NCBI GenBank assembly: GCA_002396805.1
Contig: DGYW01000058.1
Coordinates: 41,007 to 105,006 of the forward strand
Source of the DNA: Firmicutes bacterium UBA4996
Lineage (GTDB): Bacteria > Bacillota > Limnochordia > Darwinibacteriales > Darwinibacteriaceae
Length of the DNA: 64,000 nt
Reading direction: 5' to 3'
Each line of letters begins with the position of its first letter. The stretch's first letter is position 1. Below are positions 45,823 to 54,395 of this stretch, piece by piece. Made by a program: the position numbers and the translations under genes. Under the pieces are notes generated by a model. The model had not been told where the DNA came from, did not search any database, and worked only from the letters and a program-made list of their open reading frames with translations.

Positions 45823-47203
45823 TAAAGTTACTTTAGAGGATGTTCAAAAGTTTAGACAGATTTGTGATTCTCAGCGAGTTTTGTGGAAAGAGGCAATTTC
45901 ACCAGATTATTCCCATGATGAGTTATCCTTAGAGCAGAATCCACCTGAAGTAGTTGTGTTGCCCAATTCCACTCAGGAAGTTTCGCAGATTCTTGCCTAT
46001 TGCTCCAAACGTAACATTCCTGTTACACCTAGGGGAGCAGGCACTGGTCTTTGTGGTGGTGCCGTTCCCCTATATGGTGGAGTAGTTTTAGTCACAACAG
46101 AAATGAACAGGATTCTGGAGATCGATCAAGAAAACTTAATGGCAGTGGTAGAACCAGGTGTTCTACTCCTGGAGTTACAGAATACCGTAGAAGAGTTGGG
46201 TCTGTTTTATCCGCCCGATCCTGGCGAAAAGACAGCCACTATTGGGGGAAACGTTAGTACCAATGCCGGTGGTATGCGAGCCATCAAGTATGGCGTAACC
46301 CGGGACTTTGTTTTAGGGTTGGAAGCGGTCTTGCCCGATGGACGGATTATTGAGACTGGTGGCAAGGTTTATAAAAACAGTTCAGGTTATAGCCTGACGG
46401 ATTTACTGATCGGGGCAGAGGGTACTTTAGCCGTAATTACCAAGATCATTTTGCGTCTCTTGCCGAAGCCTAGTCGCCAATTATCCCTAGTGGTGCCCTT
46501 TGATGGTCTTTCACCAGCTGTAGCCGCGGTACCGAAAATATTGAGTGCTGGGGAAATCCCTTCCGCCTTAGAATTTTTCCAAAGAGAGGTTTTGGAGGCG
46601 GCTGAAAAGTATCTTGGGCGTAGTTTTCCCCATGGTGAGGCACCAGCCTACCTCATGTTAACCTTTTGGGGAACGGATGCGGTTGAATTGGAGAAGACGT
46701 ATGAGCGAGTGGCGAGAGTTTGCCTTGATAATGGGGCCCATGATGTGCTCATTGCCCACACTGCTGATCGCCAGGAGGCTTTGTGGGAGAATCGTGGTGC
46801 TTTCTTAGAGGCTCTAAAGGGTATGGGTGAGCTAGATGAGGTCGATGTGGTGGTGCCTCCTAATCAAGTTGCGGCTTTTATTGAGTTCACAGAGGAACTA
46901 CGCGTAGAATATCAGTTGCCCATCCTTAGTTTTGGTCATGCCGGTGATGGTAATCTCCATATTTACCTACTTCGAGATAAAATGGAGAGGGAGGCGTGGT
47001 TAGCTTTGACCCAACAAGCAATGAAAGAGATCTACGCCCACGCCAAGGAGTTGCAGGGATTGGTTTCTGGCGAGCATGGAATTGGTTTTGCAAAAAAACC
47101 CTACTTAGAGCAGGCACTTAGTCCGGCTGTCTTAGAGTTAATGCGCGCCATAAAGCTTGTGTTTGATCCAAATCAACTCATGAATCCCGGTAAAGTGTGT
47201 TAG
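45812..47203 (+). CDS. FAD-linked 2-hydroxyacid (D-lactate/glycolate) dehydrogenase, GlcD type
   Basis: 463 aa. FAD-binding type 4 oxidase: VTPRGAGTGLCGGAVPLYGG and IGGNVSTNAGGMRAIKYG hold FAD. The C-terminal part has DEVDVVVPPNQVA, FGHAGDGNLHIYLL and SGEHGIGFAKKPYL. It oxidises D-lactate, glycolate or a similar 2-hydroxyacid. With etfB and ferredoxin-etfA directly upstream (11-bp overlap) it is most likely the LctD-like dehydrogenase that drives NAD reduction at the expense of ferredoxin. The exact acid cannot be told. Confidence 0.92.
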   Translation: MPYNKVTLEDVQKFRQICDSQRVLWKEAISPDYSHDELSLEQNPPEVVVLPNSTQEVSQILAYCSKRNIPVTPRGAGTGLCGGAVPLYGGVVLVTTEMNRILEIDQENLMAVVEPGVLLLELQNTVEELGLFYPPDPGEKTATIGGNVSTNAGGMRAIKYGVTRDFVLGLEAVLPDGRIIETGGKVYKNSSGYSLTDLLIGAEGTLAVITKIILRLLPKPSRQLSLVVPFDGLSPAVAAVPKILSAGEIPSALEFFQREVLEAAEKYLGRSFPHGEAPAYLMLTFWGTDAVELEKTYERVARVCLDNGAHDVLIAHTADRQEALWENRGAFLEALKGMGELDEVDVVVPPNQVAAFIEFTEELRVEYQLPILSFGHAGDGNLHIYLLRDKMEREAWLALTQQAMKEIYAHAKELQGLVSGEHGIGFAKKPYLEQALSPAVLELMRAIKLVFDPNQLMNPGKVC

Positions 47204-47215
47204 GAGTGATTTAAG

Positions 47216-48478
47216 ATGAGTAAACTAGCCCTTCATGGCGGTACCCCTGTGCGCACTAAGCCTTGGGTATCTAAATACATGGGTAGTGAAGAATTGGGTG
47301 CAGAAGAAAAGACGAGAGTGCTCAAGGTCTTAGATAAAAAGCGGGTGTTCCGTTATTATCCGGTAGGACTTGAGGACTCTGAAACCAGTATTTTAGAGCA
47401 AGAGTACAAAGATTTTCTCGGAACGGACTACGCCCTCGCGGTAAATTCGGGTACCTCGGCTTTAATTTGTGCCTTGATTGCCGCCGGTGTGGGTCCAGGT
47501 GATGAAGTAATTATCCCTGCCTATACCTGGGTAGCCACTGCAGCGGCTGTAGCCATTGTTAATGCGGTTCCTGTTTTAGCAGAAGTTGATACCAGTCTGA
47601 CCCTTGATCCTAAAGATTTGGCACAGAGGATCACCCCCAGAACCAAGGCCATTATTGTAGTACATATGCGGGGAATATCTGCTGCCATGGACGAAATTCT
47701 GGAGATCGCCAGAAAGCACAATCTCATGGTCATTGAAGATGCAGCGCAGGCCAACGGTGGTACCTATCGAGGCAAAATGCTTGGTTCCATTGGTGACCTC
47801 GGTTGTTTTAGCCTACAACAATCTAAGGTGATCACCACTGGCGAAGGCGGTATGTTAGTCACTAACTCCGAGGAACTCTGGCAACGGGCTGTTCTCTATC
47901 ATGATGGGGCAGGCTATCAATTTCGTTTCATTGAGCGCAAGATTCCCGCTTTTCCTGGGCAAAATTATCGGTTGACTGAGCTTCAGGCAGCTCTTTCTTT
48001 AGGACAATTGGAGAAGATGCCTGCAATCCTGCAAAAAACCCACAGCACGAAGAAAAAACTTGTGCAGAAACTGCAAGAACAGCCGAAAATCGAATTATCC
48101 CCAGTTTTTGGGACAGAGCGGGATTTGGGTGTCAGCTTGATTTTCTATCTAGAAAATTCCCCAAAGGCTAAGGTAGTGGCGGAGGCGTTAACTGCTGAGG
48201 GCATCCCAGCTTTCCAAGTCTATGATCGGCAGGCTAATGATCAACACATTTACGTTAACTGGGAATTCCTTGTGGAACGACGGGACCCCTGGGGTGGTAG
48301 TTATCCCTGGTCATCTCCAGCCTATGAAGGCAGTGTTGATTACTCGGAAGCTAGTTGCCCCTTTACTCTAGATTTGCTTAGCCGGTCAGTACAAATCCAT
48401 CTCAACCACTTAGTAACTGATGAAGATGTGGATGACATTGTGTTGGCCATTAATAAAGTCGCGAATCACTTACTTTAA
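47216..48478 (+). CDS. DegT/DnrJ/EryC1/StrS-family aminotransferase
   Basis: 420 aa. PLP enzyme of fold type I: ALAVNSGTSALICALIAAGV, EVIIPAYTWVATAAAV, VIEDAAQANGGTYRGK with the PLP-contacting Asp, and the Schiff-base Lys204 in SLQQSKVITTGEGG. The family aminates ketosugars or cyclitols. It starts 12 nt after the dehydrogenase gene, so it may share its transcript, but a biochemical link is not obvious. No sugar-nucleotide genes are near. The hairpin at 48488 ends the run. Confidence 0.88.
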   Translation: MSKLALHGGTPVRTKPWVSKYMGSEELGAEEKTRVLKVLDKKRVFRYYPVGLEDSETSILEQEYKDFLGTDYALAVNSGTSALICALIAAGVGPGDEVIIPAYTWVATAAAVAIVNAVPVLAEVDTSLTLDPKDLAQRITPRTKAIIVVHMRGISAAMDEILEIARKHNLMVIEDAAQANGGTYRGKMLGSIGDLGCFSLQQSKVITTGEGGMLVTNSEELWQRAVLYHDGAGYQFRFIERKIPAFPGQNYRLTELQAALSLGQLEKMPAILQKTHSTKKKLVQKLQEQPKIELSPVFGTERDLGVSLIFYLENSPKAKVVAEALTAEGIPAFQVYDRQANDQHIYVNWEFLVERRDPWGGSYPWSSPAYEGSVDYSEASCPFTLDLLSRSVQIHLNHLVTDEDVDDIVLAINKVANHLL

Positions 48479-48487
48479 TTTAGCTAG

Positions 48488-48518
48488 AAAACAGGTCAAG
48501 ACTCCGCTGACCTGTTTT
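48488..48518 (+). terminator. Terminator or attenuator hairpin before dapF
   Basis: Perfect 11-bp arms AAAACAGGTCA and TGACCTGTTTT around a 9-nt loop. The T tract after the stem is short (four T within the arm), so termination may be partial and let read-through reach dapF. Confidence 0.6.
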
Positions 48519-48538
48519 GCTGATCGGGAGGGTTTAAA

Positions 48539-49351
48539 GTGCAGTTCACTAAGTATCATGGGCTTGGAAATGACTTTATTTTTGTGGAAGACTTTGGAGG
48601 GAATCTCGTACCTAATGGCGAAAGTCTTGCTAAACTCATCTGCCACCGCCAATTTGGCATCGGTGCAGATGGTTTAGTGTTAGTTACTGGCGATGCTAGT
48701 CAGTACACCATGCGCATCTTTAACTCCGATGGTAGTGAAGCGGAAATGTGCGGTAACGCCATTCGTTGTATGGCTGATTACTTGTTAGAACATCGTTTGG
48801 CAACGGGACCTGTCTTGACTATCGGCACCATTAGCGGCCCTAAGGAGATTAGGGTTGCCGGTGATTTGTACGTGGTGGACATGGGAGAACCGGATTTTTC
48901 GTTCAATAAGGGAGAAATGGTAGAACTGGATTCCCATGGTGAAATTTGGACCGCCTATCCGGTTTCTATGGGTAACCCCCATGGCGTTGTGTTCGTTGAG
49001 GACATGGAGGAATTGGATTATTGTACTTGGGGTCCCCGTTTAGAAGCCCATTCTACTTGGCCCCACAAGGCCAATATTGAGTTTACCCAAGTCTTAAGCT
49101 CAAATCATCTGAGTGTACGAGTATGGGAGAGGGGCGCAGGTCCCACCTTGGCTTGTGGCACAGGTGCCTGTGCTGCAGCGGTAGTGGCGAGCAAATTAGG
49201 TTTGGTTGATGCAGGACCAGTAAGGGTTACATTGCCGGGAGGGGACTTGTTGATTGAGTGGGCGGCTGATAATCGAGTCTTTATGACTGGGCCTGCCACT
49301 AAAGTCTTTACCGGTGTAATTAATATCAATAATCTAGAAAGCGAGAGATAA
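48539..49351 (+). CDS. dapF: Diaminopimelate epimerase
   Basis: 270 aa from GTG 48539 behind GGGAGGG. It interconverts LL- and meso-diaminopimelate for lysine and peptidoglycan. Catalytic cysteines are Cys71 (MCGNAIRC) and Cys206 (LACGTGACAAA). HGLGNDF and FNSDGSEAE near the N terminus and NPHGVVFVED are family motifs. It is followed after 2 nt by a glycerophosphodiesterase gene. Confidence 0.96.
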   Translation: MQFTKYHGLGNDFIFVEDFGGNLVPNGESLAKLICHRQFGIGADGLVLVTGDASQYTMRIFNSDGSEAEMCGNAIRCMADYLLEHRLATGPVLTIGTISGPKEIRVAGDLYVVDMGEPDFSFNKGEMVELDSHGEIWTAYPVSMGNPHGVVFVEDMEELDYCTWGPRLEAHSTWPHKANIEFTQVLSSNHLSVRVWERGAGPTLACGTGACAAAVVASKLGLVDAGPVRVTLPGGDLLIEWAADNRVFMTGPATKVFTGVININNLESER

Positions 49352-49353
49352 CT

Positions 49354-50064
49354 ATGTTAGTTGTAGCACACAGAGGATATTCGAGTAAAGCACCAGAAAA
49401 CACCATGGCCGCTTTTGAAATGGCCTTGGACGTTGGTTCGGATGGTCTGGAGTTAGACGTTCACCTCACGAAGGATGGCGAAGTTGTCGTTATCCATGAT
49501 CATACTTTAGAGAGGACTTCTAACGGTGTTGGTATAGTAGAGCAATATACTCTTGCGGAACTTCAGAAGTTAGATGCCGGTTCTTGGTTCTCTCCTGAAT
49601 TTGCAGGAGAACGCCTACCAAGTCTGCGGGAAGTCTGCGAATTAGTTAAAGACAAGGATATCTTGTTTAATGTGGAGTTAAAGGTGGGTTTGGGTTTTGA
49701 GCAACTAAATGCTAAGGTTGCTGAACTTCTTGATGAATACGATCTGCACGAGAAGACTGTAATTTCTTCTTTTAATCATTATGCTCTGGTTCACTTTAAG
49801 CAAATTCGGCCTAAAACCCGTACGGGAATTCTCTATAGTGCTGCCCTGGTAAACCCTTGGGAATACGCAAAGAGTATTGGCGCCACCGCTTTACACCCTA
49901 GTCACAAGGGTATCATCCCGGAGATTGTGAGCGGCGCTCAGCAAAGCGGCGTCATGGTTAACGTATGGACTGTGGATGCCCCTGTAGATATTGAACGGAT
50001 GAAGATTGCTAAGGTAGATAGCATTATTACAAACGTTCCCGAAAGAGTGCAAGACCTACTGTAA
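49354..50064 (+). CDS. Glycerophosphodiester phosphodiesterase
   Basis: 236 aa, no signal peptide, so cytoplasmic. GDPD TIM-barrel: VVAHRGYSSKAPENTMAAF, then GLELDVHLTKDGEVVVIHD giving the Glu/Asp/His metal and base set, LFNVELKVG and a late VNVWTVDAP. It hydrolyses glycerophosphodiesters (UgpQ/GlpQ-like) to glycerol 3-phosphate and an alcohol. It is coupled to dapF (2 nt) without an obvious metabolic link. Confidence 0.93.
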   Translation: MLVVAHRGYSSKAPENTMAAFEMALDVGSDGLELDVHLTKDGEVVVIHDHTLERTSNGVGIVEQYTLAELQKLDAGSWFSPEFAGERLPSLREVCELVKDKDILFNVELKVGLGFEQLNAKVAELLDEYDLHEKTVISSFNHYALVHFKQIRPKTRTGILYSAALVNPWEYAKSIGATALHPSHKGIIPEIVSGAQQSGVMVNVWTVDAPVDIERMKIAKVDSIITNVPERVQDLL

Positions 50065-50076
50065 AGGGGGAGTTAG

Positions 50077-50784
50077 ATGGCCCTTAACCACCGTTTAGAA
50101 GAGTTGCAAATTGATAGTGATTGGATTTTGTCAGCGATAGGCGAAAACGTCATGATTTCCGACTTGAAACACAACCTGATTTGGATGAGTGATGGAGCGA
50201 AGGAGCTCTTCACCGAAATGAGTTCTGCCACAAAGGTTACTCCGGATAGGATGATGGGCGCTAGTATTGGACCCTACCACAAGAACTTTGCTAGGGTGGC
50301 CGCAATTCTCACTGATGTGAAGAAATTGCCCCACACTGGTTATGTGCAAATTGGTAGTTTCTACGCTCGGCTGACCGCTGCCGCGATCCGCAATCCCGAA
50401 GGTAGACATGTTGGTAATGTGGTGGTATGGCGAGATATCACGGAGGAAAAACGTCTAGAACTAGAAATTAAGGATGCTTACGAGAAAGTACAAGAGGAGC
50501 AGGAACTATCCCAAAAGATGGTGGAAGATTTAGCCCTCATCCCAGATAAAATCGCCCATTTGGTGAATTCTATTACGGCCATTGCTAAGCAGACCAATTT
50601 AGTGGCCTTAAACGCTTCTATTGAGGCGGCCAGAGCCGGCGAGCATGGTCGAGGTTTTGAGATTGTGGCCCAGGAGATTCGCAAGCTGTCAGATGGTTCC
50701 ACAGATGCAGCCAATAAAGTCCAAGAGGCAATTGATGAGGTTAATACACTAATTCAGAGAATTTTGGATTTGCAACAAGGATAA
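50077..50784 (+). CDS. Soluble PAS-MCP signalling protein
   Basis: 235 aa without membrane segments. Residues about 10-130 form a PAS-like sensor ([17 protein letters not shown] ... [13 protein letters not shown], the common C-terminal PAS motif). Residues about 150-235 hold the methyl-accepting signalling tip: [20 protein letters not shown], then [20 protein letters not shown], with only a short following helix. It lacks the long descending helix of full chemoreceptors. It may still bind CheA/CheW or act through another partner (inference). It follows the phosphodiesterase gene by 12 nt, and a strong terminator follows. Confidence 0.82.
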   Translation: MALNHRLEELQIDSDWILSAIGENVMISDLKHNLIWMSDGAKELFTEMSSATKVTPDRMMGASIGPYHKNFARVAAILTDVKKLPHTGYVQIGSFYARLTAAAIRNPEGRHVGNVVVWRDITEEKRLELEIKDAYEKVQEEQELSQKMVEDLALIPDKIAHLVNSITAIAKQTNLVALNASIEAARAGEHGRGFEIVAQEIRKLSDGSTDAANKVQEAIDEVNTLIQRILDLQQG

Positions 50785-50808
50785 GGAGTGGCCCCGCCAC
50801 TCCTTTTT
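50783..50808 (+). terminator. Rho-independent terminator after the PAS-MCP gene
   Basis: AAGGAGTGG and CCACTCCTT arms around a short CCCCG loop, followed by T. Confidence 0.9.
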
Positions 50809-50834
50809 AGGATCAATTCCGGGAGGTGGAGATT

Positions 50835-51734
50835 ATGGCTGTTATTGAAGTGGTGGAATTGAAAAAGAGATTTGGGGACTTTTTTGCTCTAGATGGAGTT
50901 AATTTAACGGTAGAAAAAGGCGAGATTTACGGATTTATTGGACCCAACGGCGCCGGTAAGACCACCACGATCAGAATACTTTTGGGTATGCTCCAGGCGA
51001 CTTCTGGTCAAGCACTTGTTTTTGGTCAGGATGCTTGGTCTGACGCGCTGAAAATTCATGAGCGGGTAGCCTACGTGCCAGGAGAAGTCAGCTTGTGGCC
51101 TAACTTGACTGGAGGCGAAGTTATTGATTTCTTCATGCGCCTCAGGGGTAGGCAAGCGAATAACCGTCGTGACGAACTTATTGAAAGGTTTGATCTAGAT
51201 CCTTCCAAAAAGTGCCGGACATATTCTAAGGGGAACCGCCAAAAGGTGGCTTTAATTGCCGCTTTTGCTTCTGAGGCCGATTTCTATATTTTAGACGAGC
51301 CAACATCGGGTTTGGATCCTCTCATGGAACATGTTTTTCAAGACTGTATTCGTGAGGCCAAGAAACAGGGGAAGAGTATATTGCTCTCGAGCCACATTCT
51401 CTCTGAAGTGGAGAAGCTTTGCGACCGAGTGAGCATCATCAGAAGTGGGCAGATCATTGAAAGTGGTACACTAGATGAACTGCGCCACCTTACTCGAACG
51501 GCGATTAAGGTAACAACCAGGTCCCCTCTAAAGGGCTTGGCAGACTTTCCAGGGGTGCACGATCTGCAGGACAATCGCGGTGTTACTCACTTTGCGGTGG
51601 ATGGAGAGGCGTTGGGCGCTGTAATAGAACATCTAAGTAAATTTGGAATTAGCCAACTGGAGAGTGCACCACCTACGCTTGAAGATCTCTTTCTTCATCA
51701 CTATCAGGGGGCGGGAGGACCAGAGAATGGCTAG
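50835..51734 (+). CDS. ABC transporter ATP-binding protein (multidrug/antibiotic exporter type)
   Basis: 299 aa from ATG 50835 after GGAGGTGGAG. ABC ATPase: Walker A GPNGAGKTT, a shortened signature YSKGNRQKVAL, Walker B FYILDEPTSGLD and the H-loop SSHILSE. A C-terminal extension follows. The next gene encodes its permease, overlapping by 8 bp. The pair belongs to the family once labelled polyketide-antibiotic exporter; substrate unknown. Confidence 0.9.
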   Translation: MAVIEVVELKKRFGDFFALDGVNLTVEKGEIYGFIGPNGAGKTTTIRILLGMLQATSGQALVFGQDAWSDALKIHERVAYVPGEVSLWPNLTGGEVIDFFMRLRGRQANNRRDELIERFDLDPSKKCRTYSKGNRQKVALIAAFASEADFYILDEPTSGLDPLMEHVFQDCIREAKKQGKSILLSSHILSEVEKLCDRVSIIRSGQIIESGTLDELRHLTRTAIKVTTRSPLKGLADFPGVHDLQDNRGVTHFAVDGEALGAVIEHLSKFGISQLESAPPTLEDLFLHHYQGAGGPENG

Positions 51735-53331
51735 AGATCTGTTTGTCCGTTTAAGGCATCTTGGTCTATTTATTCTGCGTAGGGATAGGCTCCAGCTAGC
51801 CATCTGGATTTTTGCCATAGCTTCGCTTAATGTTATGGTGGCTCTTGCTTATGATGGCCTGTATCAAAATGCTGTAGAGCGGGCAACCATGGCGGAAATT
51901 ATGCAGAATCCCGCGATGACATTCATGCTTGGGCCGGGTTATGGGTTGGATGACTATACAATAGGTGCCATGATGGGGCACCAAATGCTTCTTTTTTCGG
52001 CTTTGGGTGTGGCTATCATGAATATTCTTTTAGTTGCGAGACATTCAAGGGCCGATGAAGAGGCCGGGCGCACCGAGTTAATTCGTTCTTTGCCAGTAGG
52101 TAGATTAGCAAGTTTGGGAGCTATTTTAGTCGTTGCAGTATTGGTAAATATTGGATTAGCATTGGTTGTGAGTTTTAGTTTGTTTGCTTGTCAAGTGGAA
52201 TCGGTTACTCTTGCGGGCTCTCTCCTCTACGGCTTTCTTTTGGGAGTGGTGGGTTTTCTTTTCGCGGCAATTACCGCGTTGCTTGCGCAAATGACAGAGA
52301 GCTCCCGAGGTACATTGGGCTATTCTCTTGCAGCTTTGGGCCTATGCTATATTGTGCGGGGAGTAGGCGATGTGAGTAGTGAGCTTTTGGCTATACTGTC
52401 CCCATTAGGGATGATCCTGCGAGCTCAAGTTTATGTGAATAATCTGTGGTGGCCGGTGTATTCAGTTACGATTCTAGGGATAATATTCGCGGGTGGCGCC
52501 TTTTTCATAAATTCACGCAGAGATTTGGGTGGCGGATTAATCTCGGCCCGACCAGGACGCACTACTGCTTCTACTTTTTTGCGTGGTCCCTTCGGTCTAG
52601 CATTAAACTTGCAACAAACTACCATTATTGCTTGGTTAGTGGGACTCTTTCTTTTAGGTTTGAGTTATGGTTCTGTCTTCGGTGACGTGGAGCTTTTTCT
52701 TGAAGGTAATGAGTTTCTCCGGGATATTCTGCCTATGGCTCTAGGCTTCACTCTGACAGAGCAATTCCTTGCTTTGTTAATGTCCATTCTTGCCATGTTA
52801 GCTACCGTTCCGGCCCTGTTAGTGTTGCTTAAAGTGCGGGCTGAGGAGGGGGACACACATGTGGAGCAGGTATTAGCAACAGCCATATCCAGAACTCGAA
52901 TATTATTGAGTTTTGTGTCCTTAGGGGTTGTGGTAGGACTTCTGAGTCTGGTTTTGTCGGGGCTGGGCCTTTGGTTGGCGGCCAATGGAGTAATGGATGA
53001 GTCTATTTCGGTAATGACGATTATGCAAGCTAGCTTGGCCCAATTTCCCGCGATTCTTGTTATGCTAGCTCTGGCTACTTTTTTGTTTGGCTGGTGGCCT
53101 CAATACATTAACTTAGTGTGGTTGTATTTTGCTTACTCCTTGTTTACGGTCTATTTTGGCGTATTGCTAAAGTTGCCTACCTGGTTAAAACGACTTTCTC
53201 CTTTTGGAGTGTTGCCCCAGATGCCTATTGAACCTTTCGAGCCTATAGTGGCGCTTTGGCTTATTGCCTTTTTTGTGATTGTATTGCTGTTGGGATTAAA
53301 GGGATTCACAAGGCGCGATTTGAACAACTAA
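51727..53331 (+). CDS. ABC transporter permease, large 12-segment exporter type
   Basis: 534 aa from ATG 51727 after GGGAGGA; in-frame ATG upstream lies inside the ATPase gene. About 12 hydrophobic segments can be counted, in two halves of six. Segments such as QLAIWIFAIASLNVMVALAY and IIAWLVGLFLLGLSYGSVF start each half. It matches the exporter proteins of the TnrB3/COG3559 type, partner of the preceding ATPase. Cargo unknown. A strong terminator follows. Confidence 0.88.
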   Translation: MARDLFVRLRHLGLFILRRDRLQLAIWIFAIASLNVMVALAYDGLYQNAVERATMAEIMQNPAMTFMLGPGYGLDDYTIGAMMGHQMLLFSALGVAIMNILLVARHSRADEEAGRTELIRSLPVGRLASLGAILVVAVLVNIGLALVVSFSLFACQVESVTLAGSLLYGFLLGVVGFLFAAITALLAQMTESSRGTLGYSLAALGLCYIVRGVGDVSSELLAILSPLGMILRAQVYVNNLWWPVYSVTILGIIFAGGAFFINSRRDLGGGLISARPGRTTASTFLRGPFGLALNLQQTTIIAWLVGLFLLGLSYGSVFGDVELFLEGNEFLRDILPMALGFTLTEQFLALLMSILAMLATVPALLVLLKVRAEEGDTHVEQVLATAISRTRILLSFVSLGVVVGLLSLVLSGLGLWLAANGVMDESISVMTIMQASLAQFPAILVMLALATFLFGWWPQYINLVWLYFAYSLFTVYFGVLLKLPTWLKRLSPFGVLPQMPIEPFEPIVALWLIAFFVIVLLLGLKGFTRRDLNN

Positions 53332-53375
53332 AAAACAAGAGCAGCTCTATTTCTAGAACTGGCTCTTGTTTTTTT
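53332..53375 (+). terminator. Rho-independent terminator after the ABC exporter
   Basis: AACAAGAGC and GCTCTTGTT arms around a loop of about 20 nt and a run of T. It lies 17 nt from the end of the convergent M42 gene. Confidence 0.85.
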
Positions 53376-53391
53376 AGCTTTGTGAACGGAA

Positions 53392-54390
53392 TTAGACAAC
53401 TCCGCCAAGGTCTGTGCCGGCTAAGGCCACTACTAGGTCCACACAGGCTTGCACATCACGTACGTCCACCATTTCGGAAGGTGAATGGACATAACGGGTG
53501 GGAATGGAGATAGCTCCTGAGGGAATCCCTGCCTTAGTCAGGTGAATTGCTCCTGCATCTGTTCCACCAGCATCTAATACTTCCATTTGATAAGGGATGC
53601 TATTTTTCTCTGCCAAATCAATAAGTAGTTCCTTGACCTTAGGATGGACAAGAAGGGAGGAGTCTTTAACCTTAATGGCGGCCCCTTTTCCTAAAGAGAC
53701 TTCCATCCGTCTTGCTTCAGGCATATCACCTGTCAAAGTCACATCGAGGGCGATGCCCAGATCAGGTTCTAAGCCATAAGCAGAAGTTCTTGCTCCCCTG
53801 AGACCAACTTCCTCTTGAGTGGTGAAGACGAAGTAGAGGGTGTTAAGGGGTTTTTCTAGCTTCTTGAGGGCTTCTACCAATACGGCACACCCAACGCGGT
53901 CATCCATGCTTTTGGCGATGAGGCGATTTCCTAAATCTGTGAATTCCCGATGGAAGATTCCAAATTCGCCAACGGAGACTAGTTTTTGGGCTTCTTCTTT
54001 GTTGTCGGCTCCTAGATCAATGTATAACTTATCGAGATTGAGTTCTTTCCAATCACCTTTTTCTTGGTAGATCACGCCAATCGCACCACTGGCAAAGCGG
54101 ACCCGGTTGCCCACCAGGGTGGAAATTCCTACGCCTCCTACATTGGAGAAACGGAGGAAACCCTGATCATCTATGTGGGTCACGATCACGCCGATTTCAT
54201 CGGTATGGGCTGCGAACATGATCGTTTTACCGTTTTCTTGACCTCGCTTAATTGCGATTAGATTACCCATGACATCGGTCCTAATCTCGTCCACATGATC
54301 TTTTACCATGGTCTTGATTAAATCCGTGACTTCCGTTTCAAAACCAGATGGCCCAAAGGCCTCGGTTAATCGTTGAATAACTGTCTTCAT
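53392..54390 (-). CDS. M42 family metallo-aminopeptidase, copy 1
   Basis: 332 aa M42 (TET-type) aminopeptidase. Metal ligands and catalytic acids can be placed: FAAHTDEIGV (His, Asp), SMDDRVGCAVLVE (Asp), TTQEEVGLRGA (catalytic Glu and metal Glu), IALDVT (Asp) and RYVHSPSEM (His). Such enzymes form 12-subunit tetrahedral particles that trim peptides. It is the last of three tandem M42 genes on the minus strand; 5 nt separate it from copy 2. Confidence 0.94.
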   Translation of the reverse strand: MKTVIQRLTEAFGPSGFETEVTDLIKTMVKDHVDEIRTDVMGNLIAIKRGQENGKTIMFAAHTDEIGVIVTHIDDQGFLRFSNVGGVGISTLVGNRVRFASGAIGVIYQEKGDWKELNLDKLYIDLGADNKEEAQKLVSVGEFGIFHREFTDLGNRLIAKSMDDRVGCAVLVEALKKLEKPLNTLYFVFTTQEEVGLRGARTSAYGLEPDLGIALDVTLTGDMPEARRMEVSLGKGAAIKVKDSSLLVHPKVKELLIDLAEKNSIPYQMEVLDAGGTDAGAIHLTKAGIPSGAISIPTRYVHSPSEMVDVRDVQACVDLVVALAGTDLGGVV

Positions 54391-54395
54391 GTAGA

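Noticed and set aside
48488..48518. Inverted repeat of a mobile element before dapF
   Set aside because: The hairpin is in an ordinary intergenic gap with no transposase or duplicated flank; a terminator or attenuator is the simpler view.
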